DNA of 9,801 nucleotides from Dehalococcoidia bacterium UBA4060 (GTDB lineage: Bacteria > Chloroflexota > Dehalococcoidia > GIF9 > UBA5629), in contig DFZI01000009.1 in the NCBI GenBank assembly GCA_002383665.1, positions 61,458 through 71,258 of the forward strand, read 5' to 3'. Below are positions 1 through 6,750 of the stretch, in pieces. Each line of letters starts with the position of its first letter. Within the stretch, counting starts at the first letter, position 1. The translations under genes and the position numbers were made by a program. The notes under the pieces are model-generated. The model did no database searches. It worked only from the letters and a program-made list of their open reading frames with translations, and had not been told where the DNA came from.

Positions 1-1
1 C

Positions 2-517
2 TTCATTGCCATCACCCGTCTGCTTGATACGCTGGGTTACAAATACGAAATCGATTTCACCTCGATCAAAGGCTTTGAATATTACACGGGCCTTTGTTTC
101 AAGATCACTTCTGGCGGATCACGTGTATGCAGCGGCGGCCGCTATGATAACCTGATAGGTCTGGTGGGAGGAGTGGAGAGGCCAGCCTGCGGCTTTGCCT
201 TCTACGTTGACCAGCTAACCGCGCGGGTTCAGCCCTTAACACGGCAAAAGGCCTGGAAGACCGTTATTGTACGCACGCAGGCCAAAACAAAGGCCGAAAT
301 CAAATTAGCCTTCACCCTGGCAGCTTCATTACGCCAGGCAGGGCTGATAGCTGAGATGGACGTCTCAGGCTACCAGATGAAAGCACGCTGGTCGGTGTCA
401 ATCCACTCTCGTCCTTTTAGGTACGTTGTTGGCGACACGGTTAAAGATACTGAAAAGACCGTTGACGGCATACAGGAAATTATCAACTTCATAGGCGGGG
501 CCGGCGATGGCAGCTAA
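2..517 (+). CDS. hisZ: ATP phosphoribosyltransferase regulatory subunit HisZ, 3' part
   Basis: HisZ is a histidyl-tRNA-synthetase-like protein that activates and regulates short-form HisG in the first step of histidine biosynthesis. The reading frame is open from base 2, so the start lies upstream of the window; the GTG at 164 is internal. The frame shows GFEYYTGLCFKI and then SGGRYDNLIGLVGG, both typical of the class II HisRS fold, followed by ACGFAFYVDQL at the motif 3 position. HisRS has an Arg there (GIERL-like), and the position before GFEYYTG is Lys where HisRS has a catalytic Arg. Loss of both, plus a hisG gene overlapping the 3' end, argues for HisZ and against a true HisRS. About 95 residues follow motif 3 and may be a degenerate anticodon-binding-like domain (inference). 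The stop at 515-517 lies inside hisG, an 11-base overlap. Confidence 0.88.
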   Translation, partial: FIAITRLLDTLGYKYEIDFTSIKGFEYYTGLCFKITSGGSRVCSGGRYDNLIGLVGGVERPACGFAFYVDQLTARVQPLTRQKAWKTVIVRTQAKTKAEIKLAFTLAASLRQAGLIAEMDVSGYQMKARWSVSIHSRPFRYVVGDTVKDTEKTVDGIQEIINFIGGAGDGS

Positions 518-1943
518 CTCCACTATGGCCATAGCCAGAGTGGCACTACCAAAGGGTAGAATGCTGGCACAAACTGCGGAACTGCTCAATGCGAGCGGAC
601 TGGGCTTCGCCGATTACAACTCGAAGACACGTATTTACCGCATGCAGTCTGATACCGTGCCAGGTCTCATTGCCAAGATGCTAAACGAGAGAGACATTCC
701 TGTGCAGGTAGCCATCGGCAACTACGACTTCGGCATCTGCAGCTCAGACTGGCTTCAGGAACTGCTGTTACGCTACCCCAGCAGCCGCGTTTATAAATTG
801 GCCGACCTCGACTATGATTTAAACAGTATTTACATGGCTTGCCATGCCGGGGCCTTCCTTACACAGGATGATATCACCGGCTCTATTAACGACTGGCGCA
901 TAGTCACAGAGTATCCTGCACTGGCGGAGTCAGCAGCCTTTCGCATGCGCCTCAAAAGGTTCCGCATTTTCCCTCTCTGGGGTTCAGCGAATGCCTACCC
1001 TCCAGAGAATGCCGACCTTGCTGTGCTCCGGTCTACAGGTGATGAAGAGCTGCACAGTATGAACCTGCGAGCTGTACGTAGGATATGCGGCAGCAACGCC
1101 TGCATTATAGCTAATAGGGATCGTCTCGAATCTGTCGATCTCAGCCCAATGCTCGCATATTTTAGCAAAATGATCAACAGACAGGCCGGCAACCGGAAGA
1201 ATGCTGAAAAAATGGTTGCGCCAGTGCAAAAAGACAAGGTTTACAGGCCATCTGAGCACAAATTATGGCTGGCGCTGGCCGATGGGCACCAGCAGGTGCA
1301 CACCCTGAACTTCCTGGAGAAAACAGGTATTAAATTTCAGGGGTACTCCCCCGATAACCTGCAGCGCCGTCCTGCCTCCAGTATTGACTGGCTGAATACA
1401 AAGGTCATACGACCGCAGGATATGCCTCAGCAGGTAGCCAATGGTAATTTCGATCTGGCTATCACAGGCAGTGACTGGCTGCTCGATCATTTGTGTCAGT
1501 TTCCCTCCAGCCCCGTGGAAAAATTGCTGGATCTGGGATTTGGCCGTGTCAGGATCGTGGCCGTGGTAGCAGAGGCAGTCCCTGCTAATTCAATCGAGGA
1601 TATCAAGGAATTGATCGCTAAAGGTAAGATGAAGACACTGCGAATAGCCAGCGAATATATCAATACCGCTGATAGGTACCTGCGCGACAAACATATTCAA
1701 CGTTACCGCGTAATACCTACGTGGGGAGCGACCGAGGTCTACCTGCCCGAAGATGCTGATATCCTGATAGAAAACACCGAGACCGGCCAGACGTTGGCCC
1801 GGCATAAGCTCAAGATCATCGATACCTTGTTCGAGTCTACAGCCTGTCTTATCGGCAACAGCCGGAGCCTGTCCCTGCCTCACAAGCGTGGGAAAATCGA
1901 CAAGCTTGTCAGCATTTTCAGGGAGGCCATAGCCAGTCAATGA
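507..1943 (+). CDS. hisG: ATP phosphoribosyltransferase, two fused HisG catalytic domains
   Basis: HisG condenses ATP and PRPP to phosphoribosyl-ATP, committing carbon to histidine. Short-form HisG is roughly 200-230 residues; this one is 478 because the domain occurs twice, at about residues 11-223 and 252-475. Matching landmarks are GNYDFGICSSDW (71-82) and GNFDLAITGSDW (313-324), YPSSRVYKLADL and FPSSPVEKLLDL, and LWGSANAY and TWGATEVY. The copies have decayed differently. Copy 1 keeps ALPKGR (13-18), but its PRPP-loop position reads STGDEEL. Copy 2 reads LADGH at the ALPKGR position but keeps TETGQTL (424-430) and RPQDMP, where copy 1 has NERDIP. The ATG at 507 overlaps hisZ; a second in-frame ATG at 525 is possible but has no better ribosome site. 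The stop shares ATGA with hisD. The fusion is seen directly; that it forms one composite active site is inference. Confidence 0.9.
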   Translation: MAANSTMAIARVALPKGRMLAQTAELLNASGLGFADYNSKTRIYRMQSDTVPGLIAKMLNERDIPVQVAIGNYDFGICSSDWLQELLLRYPSSRVYKLADLDYDLNSIYMACHAGAFLTQDDITGSINDWRIVTEYPALAESAAFRMRLKRFRIFPLWGSANAYPPENADLAVLRSTGDEELHSMNLRAVRRICGSNACIIANRDRLESVDLSPMLAYFSKMINRQAGNRKNAEKMVAPVQKDKVYRPSEHKLWLALADGHQQVHTLNFLEKTGIKFQGYSPDNLQRRPASSIDWLNTKVIRPQDMPQQVANGNFDLAITGSDWLLDHLCQFPSSPVEKLLDLGFGRVRIVAVVAEAVPANSIEDIKELIAKGKMKTLRIASEYINTADRYLRDKHIQRYRVIPTWGATEVYLPEDADILIENTETGQTLARHKLKIIDTLFESTACLIGNSRSLSLPHKRGKIDKLVSIFREAIASQ

Positions 1944-3241
1944 AGACCATCAGCGGTTATAAAAATGCCCGTAAGCTGCTGGAAAGACGGCTGCCCTACG
2001 ATTCCTCAGGCGGCAATCATGATAAGATCGAGGAAGCTGTAAAGGAGATCATCTATACAGTGAAGAGCGAGGGCGACCGTGCCCTTTACAGATATACCGA
2101 GCGTTTCGATGGTGCACGGCTTAAACACCTTGAAGTAAAGCCCGGGGAGATAGCTGCTGCCCGCAAAGAGGCAGACATCTCACTGGTCAAGGCGCTTAAA
2201 TTGGCTGCTGCACGGATAGAGAAATTCCATGCCGATTGCCTGAAGAAATTCGGTAATAGCCTGCTCCAAGACGGGCTGGGACAGCAGATCGTGCCGCTTG
2301 AGCGGGTGGGGATATATGTGCCGGGCGGCACTGCCTCCTATCCCTCCACCGTGTTGATGACAGCCATTCCCGCACGCGTGGCTGGCGTGAATGAGATCAT
2401 TATGGTTACGCCCTGTGGCAGAGATGGCAGGGTGCCAGACAATACGTTGACTGCCGCCTCCCTCGCTGGCGTGAACAGGATATTCAAGATTGGTGGCGCC
2501 CAGGCTGTGGCCGCACTGGCCTTCGGCACTGAATCGGTACCCCGCGTGGACAAGATCTGCGGCCCGGGCAATATCTACGTCATGACGGCCAAGAAGCTGG
2601 TCTACGGCACCGTCGCCATCGATGCCCTCCAGGGTCCCAGCGAGGTGGTTGTGATAGCCGATTCCACGGCTGATCCAGCCTACTGTGCCGCCGACCTGAT
2701 CGCTCAATCAGAGCACGACAAGATGGCATCTGCCATCCTGATTACAACATCCGGGACGCTCATACATAAGGTACAGTCGGAAATCGAGGCACAGCTTGCT
2801 GATCTTAAAAGGAACAGCGTAGCTGCCGCGGCATTGTCAGCTAACGGCCTCATGGTCGCAGTCAGGAACCTGGATGAGGCCATCGATCTCGCCAACCTCT
2901 ATGCCCCCGAGCACCTTTCCCTCATGGTGAAGGATCCCGCTAAATATGTCAGCCGCATACGCAATGCTGGTTGCATCTGTGTGGGGGCCTTTTCTCCCGT
3001 AGTGCTGGGGGACTATGTGGCCGGTCCCAGTCATGCCCTGCCAACGGGAGGCAGTGCACGCTTTAGCTCCCCCCTCACCGTGCAGGACTTCATCAAGTTC
3101 AGCAGCATCATTTACCTTGGCGATAAAGAGATCAGAAGGCTGGGACCAGCAGCCATTACCATAGCTGAAAACGAAGGCTTGACCGGACATGCCAAAGCAA
3201 TCAAACTCCGGCTGGAGAAAAAGAGCAGGCAGCATGCTTAA
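1940..3241 (+). CDS. hisD: Histidinol dehydrogenase
   Basis: HisD carries out the last two oxidations of histidine synthesis, L-histidinol to L-histidine with two NAD+, in the cytoplasm as a zinc-dependent homodimer. The 433 residues match the usual length. Visible signatures are ERVGIYVPGGTASYPS (121-136), KICGPGNIYV (205-214), and ALQGPSEVVV followed by AQSEHD. By alignment to the E. coli enzyme, the zinc ligands are Gln256, His259, Asp358 (in GDYVAGPSHALPTGG) and His417 (in LTGHAKA). The catalytic pair Glu324-His325 sits in APEHL. Everything needed for activity is present. The start overlaps the hisG stop by four bases, and a GGGAGG at 1921-1926 lies upstream at long spacing, so translational coupling to hisG is likely. 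The end overlaps hisC by eight bases if hisC starts at 3234. Confidence 0.97.
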   Translation: MKTISGYKNARKLLERRLPYDSSGGNHDKIEEAVKEIIYTVKSEGDRALYRYTERFDGARLKHLEVKPGEIAAARKEADISLVKALKLAAARIEKFHADCLKKFGNSLLQDGLGQQIVPLERVGIYVPGGTASYPSTVLMTAIPARVAGVNEIIMVTPCGRDGRVPDNTLTAASLAGVNRIFKIGGAQAVAALAFGTESVPRVDKICGPGNIYVMTAKKLVYGTVAIDALQGPSEVVVIADSTADPAYCAADLIAQSEHDKMASAILITTSGTLIHKVQSEIEAQLADLKRNSVAAAALSANGLMVAVRNLDEAIDLANLYAPEHLSLMVKDPAKYVSRIRNAGCICVGAFSPVVLGDYVAGPSHALPTGGSARFSSPLTVQDFIKFSSIIYLGDKEIRRLGPAAITIAENEGLTGHAKAIKLRLEKKSRQHA

Positions 3242-4325
3242 ATCTAATGACGTAGACAATATGATACGCTCAAGCATACGGCAGATGAAGGCCTATACGC
3301 CAGTCGATCCTGCCGACCTGCTGCAGGAAAAGGCTGGACTGCCGGGAGAGCATACCTCCAAACTGGATGGCAACGAGAATCCCTACGGCTGTTCGCCCCG
3401 CGTGCAGGAGGCTCTGGCCAGTTGTCGATCCTTCCATCGCTACCCCGACCCAGAGCAAAGAGAGGTACGGAAGGCCCTGTCACAATATACGGGCATGAAG
3501 CCGGAATACATAGTGGCAGGAGCGGGCAGCGACGATCTCATCGACATCATCCTGCGCTTGTTCATCGAGCCCGGCGACAGGGTGATCAACTGCCCGCCAA
3601 CCTTCGGCATGTACTCCTTCTGCACTGGTGTTGCCGGCGGCGAGATAGTCACTGTGCCGCGTAAAGCGGATTTTTCGCTCAATATTGATGCCGTTAAAAA
3701 GGCAACCAATAGCAGGACGCGCCTCATCTTTATAGCCTCACCCAACAATCCCACAGGCAACCAGGCTACCGAGAAGGAAATCTGCGATATGCTCGATCTC
3801 GATATAGTGGTTGTGGTCGATGAGGCCTATGTCGAGTTCAGCGGCAACTCACTGATAAATCTGGTGCCCCGGTATGCAGGGTTAATTGTCCTTCGCACGT
3901 TTAGCAAATGGGCAGGGATCGCGGGCTTGAGGGCAGGCTACGGCATCTGTCCACCTAATATCGCTGCCGGGCTGATGAAGATCAAGCAACCCTATAATAT
4001 AAATACAGCAGCCTGCGTCGCCATACTCGAATCTCTCAAGGATACCGACTATCTGATGGGCACGGTCAGGGCTATCATCTCCGAGAGGGACAGGCTGTAT
4101 GAGGCGCTGACCGAGTTCAAATGGCTCAGAGCCTACCCCTCTGTAGCAAACTTCATCCTTTGCTCGGTGCTGGAGCGCAATGCCAGGGATGTTTATCTCA
4201 ACCTTCAAAAACGTGGTATCTTCATCCGCTATTTCGACACTCCCGGGCTGGAGGACTGCGTCCGCTTCAGCATCGGCACACCGCAGGATACCGACAGGGT
4301 CATTGCCGCCCTCAGGGATATGTGA
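3234..4325 (+). CDS. hisC: Histidinol-phosphate aminotransferase
   Basis: HisC is a PLP enzyme (fold type I) that transfers an amino group from glutamate to imidazole acetol phosphate, giving L-histidinol phosphate. With the ATG at 3234 it has 363 residues, normal for the family. An in-frame ATG at 3189 would add 15 residues translated from hisD coding sequence and is unlikely. The ATG at 3261 remains possible, since MIRSSIRQMKAYTP resembles the usual HisC N-terminus. Motifs numbered from 3234 are LDGNENPYG near residue 44, SPNNPTG (169-175), DEAYVEF (196-202), and TFSKWAGIAGLRAGYG with the PLP-binding Lys at 225. The start codon overlaps the end of hisD (ATGCTTAA), with an AGG at 3227-3229 as ribosome site. 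There is no frameshift or missing active-site residue. Confidence 0.95.
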   Translation: MLKSNDVDNMIRSSIRQMKAYTPVDPADLLQEKAGLPGEHTSKLDGNENPYGCSPRVQEALASCRSFHRYPDPEQREVRKALSQYTGMKPEYIVAGAGSDDLIDIILRLFIEPGDRVINCPPTFGMYSFCTGVAGGEIVTVPRKADFSLNIDAVKKATNSRTRLIFIASPNNPTGNQATEKEICDMLDLDIVVVVDEAYVEFSGNSLINLVPRYAGLIVLRTFSKWAGIAGLRAGYGICPPNIAAGLMKIKQPYNINTAACVAILESLKDTDYLMGTVRAIISERDRLYEALTEFKWLRAYPSVANFILCSVLERNARDVYLNLQKRGIFIRYFDTPGLEDCVRFSIGTPQDTDRVIAALRDM

Positions 4326-4369
4326 TACTCTTGGGTTTGAATCTATTATAAAGATATAAAGAGGTTATA

Positions 4370-4957
4370 ATGAGCGAGAGGAAAGCTACCGTGACACGCC
4401 GCACCACCGAGACATCGGTCAAGGTCGAGATAAACATCGACGGCACGAGCCAATTCGAGGTCAGCACGGGCATCCGCTTCTTCGATCACATGCTGTCTCA
4501 GATAGCCCAGCACGGCATATTCGACCTCAAGATCTCGGCCAGCGGGCCGGACCAGCATCATGTTGTCGAAGATGTGGCCATAACACTGGGGCGTGCCTTC
4601 AACAAGGCACTCGGTGACAAGCAGGGCATCATCAGGATGGGGCATGCTATCATCCCCATGGACGACGCACTTGCCATGGTGGCACTGGATATCAGCGGTC
4701 GCGGCTATGCTATAGTCGAGGATTCATTAAAAGATGCCTATATCAGCGAGATGCAATCCGACCTGGTGCACCATTTCTTCGTTTCATTCTCTTCCGAGGC
4801 ACGCATTAATCTCCATGCGCAGGTCATGTCCGGTACAAACGATCACCACAAGGCAGAAGCATTGTTCAAGGCGCTGGCACGTGCCCTGGATATGGCCACA
4901 CACATAGACCCGCGCATCGCAGATATCATACCCAGCACCAAGGACAGCATAGAGTAG
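4370..4957 (+). CDS. hisB: Imidazoleglycerol-phosphate dehydratase
   Basis: HisB dehydrates imidazole glycerol phosphate to imidazole acetol phosphate, the substrate of HisC. At 195 residues this is the monofunctional enzyme without a phosphatase domain. The metal-binding motifs are present: FFDHML with His40, HHVVED (His63, His64, Glu67), the His134-His135 pair in DLVHH, and NDHHKAE (His159, His160, Glu163). The N-terminal RRTTETSVKV and the near-terminal IPSTK are also typical. The loop before the first HHxxE is about three residues shorter than the common GDLxxDDHH form, reading SGPDQHH. The gene follows hisC after a 44-base AT-rich gap and has GAGG at 4361-4364 five bases before its ATG. 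No further his gene follows in the window; the next gene is convergent, three bases away. Confidence 0.97.
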   Translation: MSERKATVTRRTTETSVKVEINIDGTSQFEVSTGIRFFDHMLSQIAQHGIFDLKISASGPDQHHVVEDVAITLGRAFNKALGDKQGIIRMGHAIIPMDDALAMVALDISGRGYAIVEDSLKDAYISEMQSDLVHHFFVSFSSEARINLHAQVMSGTNDHHKAEALFKALARALDMATHIDPRIADIIPSTKDSIE

Positions 4958-4960
4958 AAA

Positions 4961-5737
4961 CTACCTGCCCTCAGCCCATGATTCCTCCCGTGGATCCGCT
5001 CCCCCGATGAGTCGCCCTGTTTGGGCATCCCTGATAATTGCACAGGCCGCACCATATTCACTATCCCATTTACCCCCAGTCTCTACTATGTAGCCCATAG
5101 CTTCCAGTTGCTTACCCACAGTTTGGAAAAGGGGCAGCCCCAGCCCGATCGTTCCGGCCTTATAGATATGCGGAGCAAATGAATTGGGGAAGTTGTATGA
5201 CTGAAAACGCGGTGCTTCTATGGCTGTTTGAGGATCCATGCCGAATACAACAATATTAAGAAAGACCTGCACATTGGTCTGGGTCTGGGTGTCCCCACCG
5301 GGCGTGCCGAAACTCATGAAAAGCTTACCGTCTTTTGTCACCATGGCTGCATTGGGTGCGATCCTCGGCCTTTTGCCCAGCTGCAAAGCATCGGGATGCT
5401 TCTCATCCAGTCGAAACTGGTTCATACGGTTACCCAGCGTCAGACCTGTGCCCGGCACCATGGGCGTTTGGGGAAAATCGCTGGGCGTCATGGATACGGC
5501 ATTCCCACCTTTATCCATTGTCTCCAGCGCCGCCCGTGTTGCCTACGGCGTGCCGGTAGCAGCCATGAACTGCTCCGAACTCACGGGAGTACGGCCATGC
5601 AAATGTGGGTCATCAAACGGCATAGTTTCTCGTGGCCCCTTGGGCAGGACCAGGTAAATCACACCAAGTATCACCACCAGCCCGGCCGTGACAAGACCGG
5701 TCCGGACCAGAAAAGAACACAGCCGACCCTTTTTCAT
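4961..5737 (-). pseudogene. Gamma-glutamyltransferase remnant, internally deleted, with in-frame stop
   Basis: The minus strand from 5737 encodes a Met-start protein with a hydrophobic N-terminal anchor (about residues 12-33), then TPVSSEQFMAATGTP. An in-frame TAG follows at 5545-5543, and the same frame continues as ATRAALETMDKGGNAV and SMTPSDFPQTPMVPGTG. The first segment is the GGT N-terminal signature (ATRAALE..KGGNAVDA). The second is the region after the catalytic threonine, where intact enzymes read DGNAVSMTPSDFPQTP. About 300-350 expected codons, including the catalytic Thr and the self-cleavage site, are missing. The C-terminal end is well preserved, with GKRPRIAPN, FMSFGTPGGDTQTQTNVQV, FGMDPQTAIEAPRF and GADPREESWAEGR. 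AGGAGG at 5743-5748 is an intact ribosome site. No active GGT can be made from this sequence. The missing residue at the TAG was probably Leu (TTG to TAG), which is inference. Confidence 0.9.
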
Positions 5738-5742
5738 GTCAA

Positions 5743-5748
5743 CCTCCT
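5743..5748 (-). promoter_or_regulatory. Shine-Dalgarno site of the gamma-glutamyltransferase remnant
   Basis: On the minus strand the bases read AGGAGG, five bases before the ATG at 5737-5735. This perfect site fixes the original start and shows that translation initiation signals survive although the gene is broken. Confidence 0.75.
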
Positions 5749-6049
5749 GAGCTCATCATAATAGATTTATAATTTTATACTGAACGGCTTGTCCGTCCAA
5801 CTACCTGCCCGTTTACTGCATTGTCTATGTCTGCCCTTTTCATACTATCCTGTATATGTCCATAGTTCGGCACCATATCCGGATCATCCTGATCTACGAT
5901 TAGAATTTGTCTGCAACCTTAATGCAACCATGTCATGCGACAATACTATAAGCTCTGGCAAAACCACACGTTCAGTGACCCCGTGATAATACAGCTAAAT
6001 CTGACATAGGCTAACTCTGTCTTCAGAGATAATCACTGACAACAAAGAT
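5749..6049. other. Non-coding gap between two minus-strand genes
   Basis: About 300 bases without a convincing gene. The only plus-strand open frame (5789-5986, 65 codons) has no ribosome site, overlaps the upstream region of the GGT remnant and resembles nothing I recognise. AT-rich bases near 5755-5785 are where a promoter for the GGT remnant would sit, but no clear -35/-10 pair stands out. A short hairpin CTCTG/CAGAG occurs at 6015-6028. I see no RNA gene. Confidence 0.5.
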
Positions 6050-6086
6050 GTACCGTTTTCAAAAGGTACTCACGCACCTTTTTTCC
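6050..6086 (-). terminator. Possible terminator overlapping the end of the membrane-protein gene
   Basis: The stretch contains AAAAGGT (6061-6067) and ACCTTTT (6076-6082), which pair around an eight-base loop, with A-runs and T-runs on the outer sides. It also contains GTACC (6050-6054) and GGTAC (6065-6069). Read on the minus strand, the first hairpin spans the last codons and the TGA of the 6070-6480 gene and ends in TTTT. The stem is short and the T-run is shared with the stem, so this is only a candidate terminator. Confidence 0.3.
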
Positions 6087-6480
6087 TCATTATCATAATC
6101 GCCATCGCCAGTCCAAATCCGAAGCACCATAGATTTATCAACGCATTCAAGACCAGGTCCACAGTTGATGCCGTATAAATACCGTTCTGAATATTGAAGC
6201 TGAAGTCAAGCAGGCCCAAGAACATCAAACCTCCTGCGGCCACCAGTGACAGCTTCAATGCCGTAGGGTTGTTTTTCATCATTATAATGCCGGCTATCAG
6301 AAGGAGAGCGGATAGCAGGCCATCAGGCAAGGGGAAGGCATGCTCATAGGCAAAATAGCAATCCGGTGGATTCAGGGGTGCCAAGCTCACCGTGAAAAAA
6401 GCTAACCAGTATAGGATCAGTCCCACCGCTGTTACTATCTGTAAAGATGCAATCAATCTGTAATTTAATTCCTTGTCCAT
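6070..6480 (-). CDS. Four-helix membrane protein of unknown function
   Basis: The 136-residue product is mostly hydrophobic, with four likely membrane segments near residues 9-32, 52-68, 73-93 and 107-130, and a basic C-terminal tail (MRKKGA). The loop between helices 1 and 2 contains PPDCYFAYEHAFPLPDG, and the segment after helix 3 contains DFSFNIQNGIY. These polar and aromatic loop motifs are the best handles for a homology search. The gene is well formed, with GGGAGG on the minus strand just before the ATG (about 6485-6490) and an intact frame. Its only near neighbours on the same strand are the broken GGT gene downstream and the insertion sequence upstream, so context gives no function. 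I do not recognise the family. Confidence 0.75.
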   Translation of the reverse strand: MDKELNYRLIASLQIVTAVGLILYWLAFFTVSLAPLNPPDCYFAYEHAFPLPDGLLSALLLIAGIIMMKNNPTALKLSLVAAGGLMFLGLLDFSFNIQNGIYTASTVDLVLNALINLWCFGFGLAMAIMIMRKKGA

Positions 6481-6658
6481 AATTTCCTCCCGCGGTTACT
6501 CTTGATTGTGATGGAAGATACATATTTATAAGATCATCATTATGTCATCCACTTATCCACACAAATAATCTGCAAGACATACATAATTATCCGTATGTGC
6601 AGGATAAAAAGGCAAATCTATACAAATCGCATTCTGATTGCAATGATTTACACGATAC

Positions 6659-6703
6659 AGTAACAGTTTTGTCAGTGGGGATTGAAAAAATAAGAGAGAC
6701 CTC
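6659..6703 (+). repeat. Left terminal inverted repeat of the insertion sequence
   Basis: Three short blocks, AGTAACAGTTT, TGTCAGT and AGAGAGACCTC, occur in this order and recur inverted at the right end (8158-8200). The innermost block matches exactly over 11 bases and the outermost over 10 of 11. Confidence 0.6.
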
Positions 6704-6711
6704 AAGATAAT
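6682..6711 (+). promoter_or_regulatory. Predicted native promoter of the transposase gene
   Basis: TTGAAA at 6682-6687 and GATAAT at 6706-6711 are each one base off the sigma-70 consensus, separated by 18 bases. Transcription would start near 6718, inside the element and downstream of the first arm of the inverted repeat at 6692-6703. This is prediction from sequence only. Confidence 0.5.
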
Positions 6712-6750
6712 ATCAAACAACCAAAATAAAATTATAAGGAGGTCTCTCTT
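6692..6750 (+). promoter_or_regulatory. Inverted repeat that can mask the transposase ribosome site
   Basis: AAGAGAGACCTC (6692-6703) and GAGGTCTCTCTT (6739-6750) are perfect 12-base inverses separated by 35 bases. The second arm contains most of the Shine-Dalgarno sequence AAGGAGG (6736-6742) and two bases of the TTG start (6749-6751). In an RNA containing both arms the start site would be base-paired. RNA from the predicted promoter would lack the first arm. The second arm could alternatively be an extra transposase-binding site, since the same sequence lies at the right end. Confidence 0.6.

Noticed and set aside
164..517. Separate short gene starting at the GTG at 164
   Set aside because: The frame is open and clearly HisZ-like upstream to base 2, so the GTG is an internal codon.
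2..517. Housekeeping histidyl-tRNA synthetase (hisS)
   Set aside because: The motif 3 Arg and the Arg before the GxxYYTG motif are replaced, and the gene overlaps hisG, which fits HisZ better.
2180..2707. Long minus-strand open frame inside hisD (175 codons)
   Set aside because: A shadow of the well-conserved hisD reading frame, with no independent start signals.
3189..3233. N-terminal extension of hisC from the ATG at 3189
   Set aside because: It overlaps 53 bases of hisD coding sequence, adds residues unlike HisC N-termini, and a better-placed ATG exists at 3234.
5228..5761. Plus-strand open frames opposite the GGT remnant
   Set aside because: They are antisense to recognisable GGT sequence, show no family resemblance and have low-complexity Arg/His-rich or Ser-rich translations.
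5789..5986. 65-codon plus-strand open frame
   Set aside because: No ribosome site, no recognisable motifs and no operon context.
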